Shown: piece by piece, positions 36,549 through 40,167 of the stretch
How positions within the stretch are numbered: position 1 is the first letter of the stretch
Layout: each line of letters opens with the position of its first letter
Assembly (NCBI GenBank): GCA_013416795.1
Contig: RQSC01000033.1
Span: 357,006-397,172, forward strand
Origin: Prasinococcaceae sp. CCMP 1430
Taxonomy: Eukaryota; Prasinodermophyta; Palmophyllophyceae; Prasinococcales; Prasinococcaceae
Reading direction: 5' to 3'
Length of the DNA: 40,167 nt
Notes under the pieces: generated by a model
Told to the model about the DNA's origin: nothing
Seen by the model: the letters and a program-made list of their open reading frames with translations, nothing else
Database searches by the model: none
Program-made: the position numbers and the translations under genes

Positions 36549-38263
36549 TTACATAGCAACGGCCGCGCCGCCACCACCCGGCGTGCCGGCTGCACGCCTG
36601 ATCGCCGTTGCCGTCAGCGCGAAGAGCTCATGCTCGCTGCTAACGCCCCCGCGCTCCCACGCCAAGGCCGCGTCGCGCTCGCCCGCGCCCGCGGAGAAGC
36701 GGGCTCCCGGCAGTGGAGCACCATCGTCGCCCTCGCCCCCCATCAAGAAGAGCCGCCTGCCATTCGCGCACACGTGTCCGTCGTCGCCCTCGTCCAAGCC
36801 GCCATTGTCAGGACCGTCCTCGCACAGCCCCCCTGCCGCAATTTCAGCCGACGCTAGCGCGCGCAGGGGCGCCGAGCCCGCTACGGGGCGCTCGCAGTCA
36901 CCCGCCTCATGCGCTCCGCTCCCGCGCGCGCAGCGCAGGAGCGTGCACAGGCGCATATCCAGGCCGTCGGGCGTCCCGGCAAAGCGCACCACTCCCGCCA
37001 GCGCCGCGAGCACATATGTGTACTCCCCGTCGCCATCCACATCAATGCCACCCGCTTGTTGTGAGAGGGTCGCCACGGCGTCGCATTCGACGCCCTCGTG
37101 GGTGGCCAAGGCTCTCATCTTGCCCCCATCACTGGGCATGAGCTCTGCGCACGAGCCATTGATGTAAAAATCGGGCTGACCGTCCTGCACGATGCGGCAA
37201 TTGCGCGACGCGGGAAGGCCACCGCGCGCGGCGCGCAACACCGCGGCGCGCGCGCGAGTGGCCTCACCGGCCATCGCACGAGCGGCCTCGCTGGACGGCC
37301 CATGCCACGCCTCGAGCTCGATGTCCGCGTACACCGTGCCGTCCGTCGGAGCCTCCGGGATGCTCGCCAGAGGCTCGCCGCTCGCGTAAATCCCGCTGCC
37401 TCCGCTCACCCCCGACACGGTCGCGGCATTGGCGGCGACAAGCGCAACATCCCACGCGCGCGAGTACGCCTGCTGCATCATGCGCGGCGAGTAGATGCCA
37501 CTCACAGACTCCCAGAGCGACGACAGCAGCACCACGTGCACGCTTGCGCGCTTGAGGAGCGCGGTGGGCGTGTCGAACTCCATGTCGTAGCAGATGGCCA
37601 ACCCCGCGCGCAGCCGTGCGCCGGAGCGCAGCGGCAGCTCGGCGACGACGGCACGTGGGGGCGCCTGATCGAGCGCTGCGGCCGTCGAAAAAATGTGCGC
37701 CTTGTGGTAGACGGCGAGGGCGGCGCCGCCGGCATCATACAGCACGTCTGTGTTGTACAGCCACACGCCGTCTGGCCGGCAGCTCGGCTCGGTGCGCACG
37801 TCGCACGTGGTGGCCGTCACCAGGTTGAGTGCGACCGACACGCCACCAGCTCGCGCCATGCAGCTAGCGGCAGTGCCCGCAGGACCTGAGGACACGTCGC
37901 GCGGGAGCACGCAATGGCGTGCGCCGAGCACAGCACGAGCGCGTGCGTCAGAGAACGCCGCTGGAAGGGTCAGAGCAAGCGCGCGTGTTTGCACGTGTCA
38001 CCGCGGCCCGCCGCACCTGCGACGCCATCCTCTGCGCACGGCACGCTGCCGAGCGGTGGCACGGGCTCAGCATAGCTCTCGCGCATCGTCGCACGTGCGT
38101 CAGGCATTGCGAGCGCCGACCCCCACAGCACAGCCTCGGGGAGCACTACAGCGTCGGCGCCGCTCGCGGCGGCATCCGCAACACGCGCAGCAAGCGCGCT
38201 CAGCGTGGCATTGATGGTGCGCGCCGGGTGCAGAGCGCCCGGGCCTCGCTCGACCAGCCGCAC
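36549..38263 (-). CDS. Vanin/biotinidase-type amidase (nitrilase superfamily), N-terminus cut at an N
   Basis: Hydrolyses the amide of pantetheine or biocytin in relatives. Exon 1 (38017 to beyond 38263) reads VRLVERGPGALHPARTIN, then SGADAVVLPEAVLWG with the catalytic Glu. A 56-nt phase-1 intron (37961-38016, GTGCGG..TTCCAG) leads to exon 2 (36549-37960): SCMARAGGVSVALNLV, then DGVWLYNTDVLYDAGG and VYHKAHIF with the Lys, GLAICYDMEFD with the Cys, and GGSGIYASGEPL. The C-terminal domain ends in the vanin-like GLDMRLCTLLRC, followed by an unusual Gly/Ala-rich extension. No ATG precedes exon 1: the frame runs into the N at 38314 without a start or signal peptide, so the gene is incomplete here. 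Vanin-type enzymes are better known from animals; the substrate is not shown. Confidence 0.82.
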
Positions 38264-38313
38264 CGCGGCGACCCGCGCGGTGCCGGCGCGCCCTCGGTGC
38301 CGCGCCTCGCGGG

Positions 38314-38314
38314 N
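38314..38314. other. Ambiguous base N, probable assembly join
   Basis: Single N two bases before the PDI start codon, and within the missing N-terminus of the divergent vanin-like gene. Two divergent genes would have essentially no promoter between them, which suggests that sequence is missing at this point. Confidence 0.5.
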
Positions 38315-38316
38315 AG

Positions 38317-39177
38317 ATGGCGCGCTCGGCCCGCCGCGGCGCGCTCGCGCTCGGGCTCGCAGCGCTGGCCGCGTGCGTGGCGGCCGGGGCGCCTCTCGCC
38401 GAGGACGCCGCGCAGGTCGCAGAGAACGCCGCAGAAAACGAAAACGTCGCCGACGCGGCGTACTACGACCTGCCGCCCGGTGAGGAGGAGGGCGCGTATG
38501 AATCGCCCGTGGTCGTGCTCGATGACAGCAACTTTGAGCACCTCACGCAAGCATCGACGGGCCAGACGACGGGAGTGTGGTTCGTCAAGTTCTACGCGCC
38601 GTGGTGGTGCGTGCGCGTGCGTGCGCGCAGCGCTCTAGCTGGTTGGCAACATTATTGCTGACCGTGTTCCTTCGCCACCCGTGGGCGCTCGCACTCACGC
38701 AGTGGCCACTGCAAGCGCCTGGAGCCGGTCTGGGATGAGCTCGCGGAGGAGTTCGTGGCCGAGGGCAACCCCGTCATCATGGCCAAGGTGGATGCGCACA
38801 ACAACGCGGAACTGAAGACGCGCTTTTCGATCACGGGCTACCCCACGCTGCTGCTCTTCGGCAAGCAGCGCATGTACGCCTACCATGGGCTGCGTGGCAA
38901 GGACGAGCTGCGCGACTGGGCGCTCGGGGGCTTCGCCCGGCTGTCGGGCCAGGAGGTGCCCAAGCCGCCGAGCTCCGTGGTCGTGCTTATCAGGCGCTTC
39001 GAGAAATGGGCGGCCCCGCACGTCTTCGCGATCCAGCGCACCATGGCCGACGCTTCTCCCAAGTTTTGGCTGTGCGTCATCGTGTGCCTCCTGCCCGTCG
39101 CCGTGCTCGTCGGCGGCGCGTGCGTCCGTGCTCGACGGCACGACGCACACAGGACCAGAGTCGTCAAGCGCGACTGA
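38317..39177 (+). CDS. Membrane-anchored protein disulfide isomerase (TMX-like), two exons
   Basis: Thiol-disulfide oxidoreductase of the ER. Exon 1 (38317-38606) has a signal peptide (GALALGLAALAACVAAGA), an acidic stretch, then VVVLDDSNFEHLT and VWFVKFYAPW. A 96-nt phase-2 intron (38607-38702, GTGCGT..ACGCAG) splits the first active-site Cys codon: TG plus T restores CGHCKRLEPVW (CGHC at residues 97-100). Exon 2 continues MAKVDAHNNAELKTRFSI, cis-Pro in GYPTLLLF, and ends with one membrane helix (WLCVIVCLLPVAVLVGG, about 218-238) and a basic tail ending VVKRD. The total is 254 aa with a single thioredoxin domain, as in TMX proteins. Without the splice the frame stops soon after APWW, which makes the intron certain. 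A TGTAA follows the stop. It may act with UGGT in ER folding. Confidence 0.9.
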
Positions 39178-39230
39178 GGAGCTAGAGCGTTTGTACAGTA
39201 GTGACTACAGCACTGTAAGGTTTAGGTTAT

Positions 39231-39245
39231 GTAGGGTTAGGGTTA
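39231..39245 (+). repeat. Interstitial telomere-like repeat (TTAGGG type)
   Basis: About two and a half TTAGGG units in a row, preceded by GGTTTAGGTT 10 bp to the left. It lies about 55 bp downstream of the PDI stop codon, so a promoter role for PDI is unlikely. Confidence 0.6.
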
Positions 39246-39787
39246 AGTGAATGCAGAAGGCTCGAGCGAGCTCGATCTCAAGCGAGCTCCGCACGCTTCG
39301 GCCCTCCCTCTCCCCTGTGCTCGCCACACGCCGCGTGATCAATCATACGTTTGGAGGTGCGCCGGGATCGAGGTTGCTTGCTCCGAGTGTGCGCCGCCTA
39401 CCCTCGGCCTCGGTACGCAGGTGCGCCGAGGGACGACTCTCGCGCAATCACGTTGGAGAGTGCGTGAGAGAGCTTGAAGCCACTGGCCACTGGCCGGGTG
39501 TCCTCGTCGTTCACACGCCCGCGCGTGCGCGCGGTCAGCCTCGCGTCAGGCGAGCCAGGCTGGATCAACGCGCCGCTGACCACGTGCAGGCGCGCGCCGG
39601 GAAACGCGCCCACGCCACCCCCCGGACGGTGCGCTTCGGCCTCGCACGCCATTTAATTTTTTTTCATACCGTGACCCACCCATCTTTCCCGACAATGTTT
39701 GCTCCTCGGCTCTCTTCGGTCTCAACACATCCTTCGACTCCCAATCCAGATGGGATTAAGATTCGCGCGCGGATGATGATGGACCTC

Positions 39788-39845
39788 TTCCAACCTCTTG
39801 CGACCTCTCTTGCAACCTCTATCAATTGCAGCAACCTATTGCGTT
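39788..39845. repeat. Degenerate tandem TTGCAACCTCT-type repeats
   Basis: Four imperfect copies (CCAACCTCT, TGCGACCTCTCT, TGCAACCTCT, GCAGCAACCTA) over about 58 bp in the lower-GC right end. Seen directly; origin unknown. Confidence 0.5.
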
Positions 39846-40167
39846 ACCCCATTGCAGTGTCTGTCAGCATACATACCTTGGTGGTCGCTACCTTTGCAGA
39901 ATGCCAACAGCGTCTCTGGCAACCTTTTTGTGTGGCACCGCATCCCTGAACTTGCTATCACGATGCGCCCGCTGCAAGTTTGGCACCCTCCCAAACTTCA
40001 AGTGTGCATGGGCGAACCAGTTGCTCACGAATGGGCGGTTTTTGGCCTGGGAGGTGTGTGGTTGGGGTGCGCTGTCAACCAACGCGCCGGTACGCATCGG
40101 AGCGCCCATCGGGCGGCGGGCGCGCGCGCGCGCCGCAGCAGGTCTGCGGCGGCGAGCGCGGCGGCGA

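Larger units (their letters stand above)
39178..40167. other. Right end: lower-GC sequence with telomere-like and degenerate repeats, no supported gene
   Basis: Holds telomere-like TAGGGTTAGGGTTA (39231-39245), a palindrome-rich CTCGAGCGAGCTC patch (39262-39290) and a degenerate (T)TGCAACCTCT motif repeated about four times (39788-39845). Composition drops to moderate GC around 39650-40050, unlike the genes. Short open frames exist (for example minus 39888-40109) but match nothing I know. It may be a decayed mobile element or the 3' end of a gene beyond the window. Confidence 0.4.

Noticed and set aside
39888..40109. 73-codon minus-strand frame in the lower-GC right end
   Set aside because: No recognisable motif and no neighbouring splice or domain context; left as unsupported.

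Overview
This window is nuclear DNA from a eukaryote, very GC-rich and compact: about 18 protein genes in 40 kb, mostly with no intron or one short intron (56-288 nt), GT..AG borders and often a GTGCG donor. The gene set (NMD3, RRP9, UGGT, SNAPC3, cyclin B, an ACF1-like WAC/DDT protein, complex I NDUFA12, an outer-dynein-arm-docking-like coiled coil) points to a free-living, probably flagellated protist. A plant-type RabGAP N-terminal domain, telomere-like TTAGGG/CCTAAACCC motifs and the extreme GC suggest a microalga (haptophyte-like or similar). The lineage cannot be fixed by eye.

Layout, left to right: NMD3 (+); NDUFA12 (-); a RabGAP-type N-terminal domain followed by RRP9/U3-55K (+); an unrecognised protein with a CHAT-like but catalytically degenerate N-terminal half (-); UGGT (+); a MATE transporter (-) with an antisense fragment of ribosomal protein eL21 beside an N; a 54-aa membrane protein (+); SNAPC3 (-); an unrecognised 97-aa protein (+); cyclin B (-), whose destruction box lies in a separate first exon; a WAC-DDT-WHIM chromatin-remodelling subunit (+); a 76-aa tautomerase rebuilt from three small exons (-); a RING E3 with a C-terminal membrane anchor (+); a coiled-coil axonemal-type protein with an exact 207-bp internal tandem duplication (-); an ABHD14-like hydrolase (+); a large secreted subtilase (-); an unresolved stretch; a vanin/biotinidase-type amidase (-) that runs into an N; and a membrane-anchored PDI (+). 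The right end (39.2-40.2 kb) has lower GC and no gene I can support.

The genes do not form one pathway. They are housekeeping functions: ribosome biogenesis and export (NMD3, RRP9), ER folding quality control (UGGT, TMX-like PDI), snRNA transcription (SNAPC3), cell cycle, chromatin and cilium. The most striking property is architectural: almost every neighbouring pair is on opposite strands, giving a chain of divergent promoters and tight convergent 3' ends. The two single N positions (15404 and 38314) each coincide with a broken gene and probably mark assembly joins. I see no CRISPR array, rRNA, tRNA, intact transposon or viral gene.
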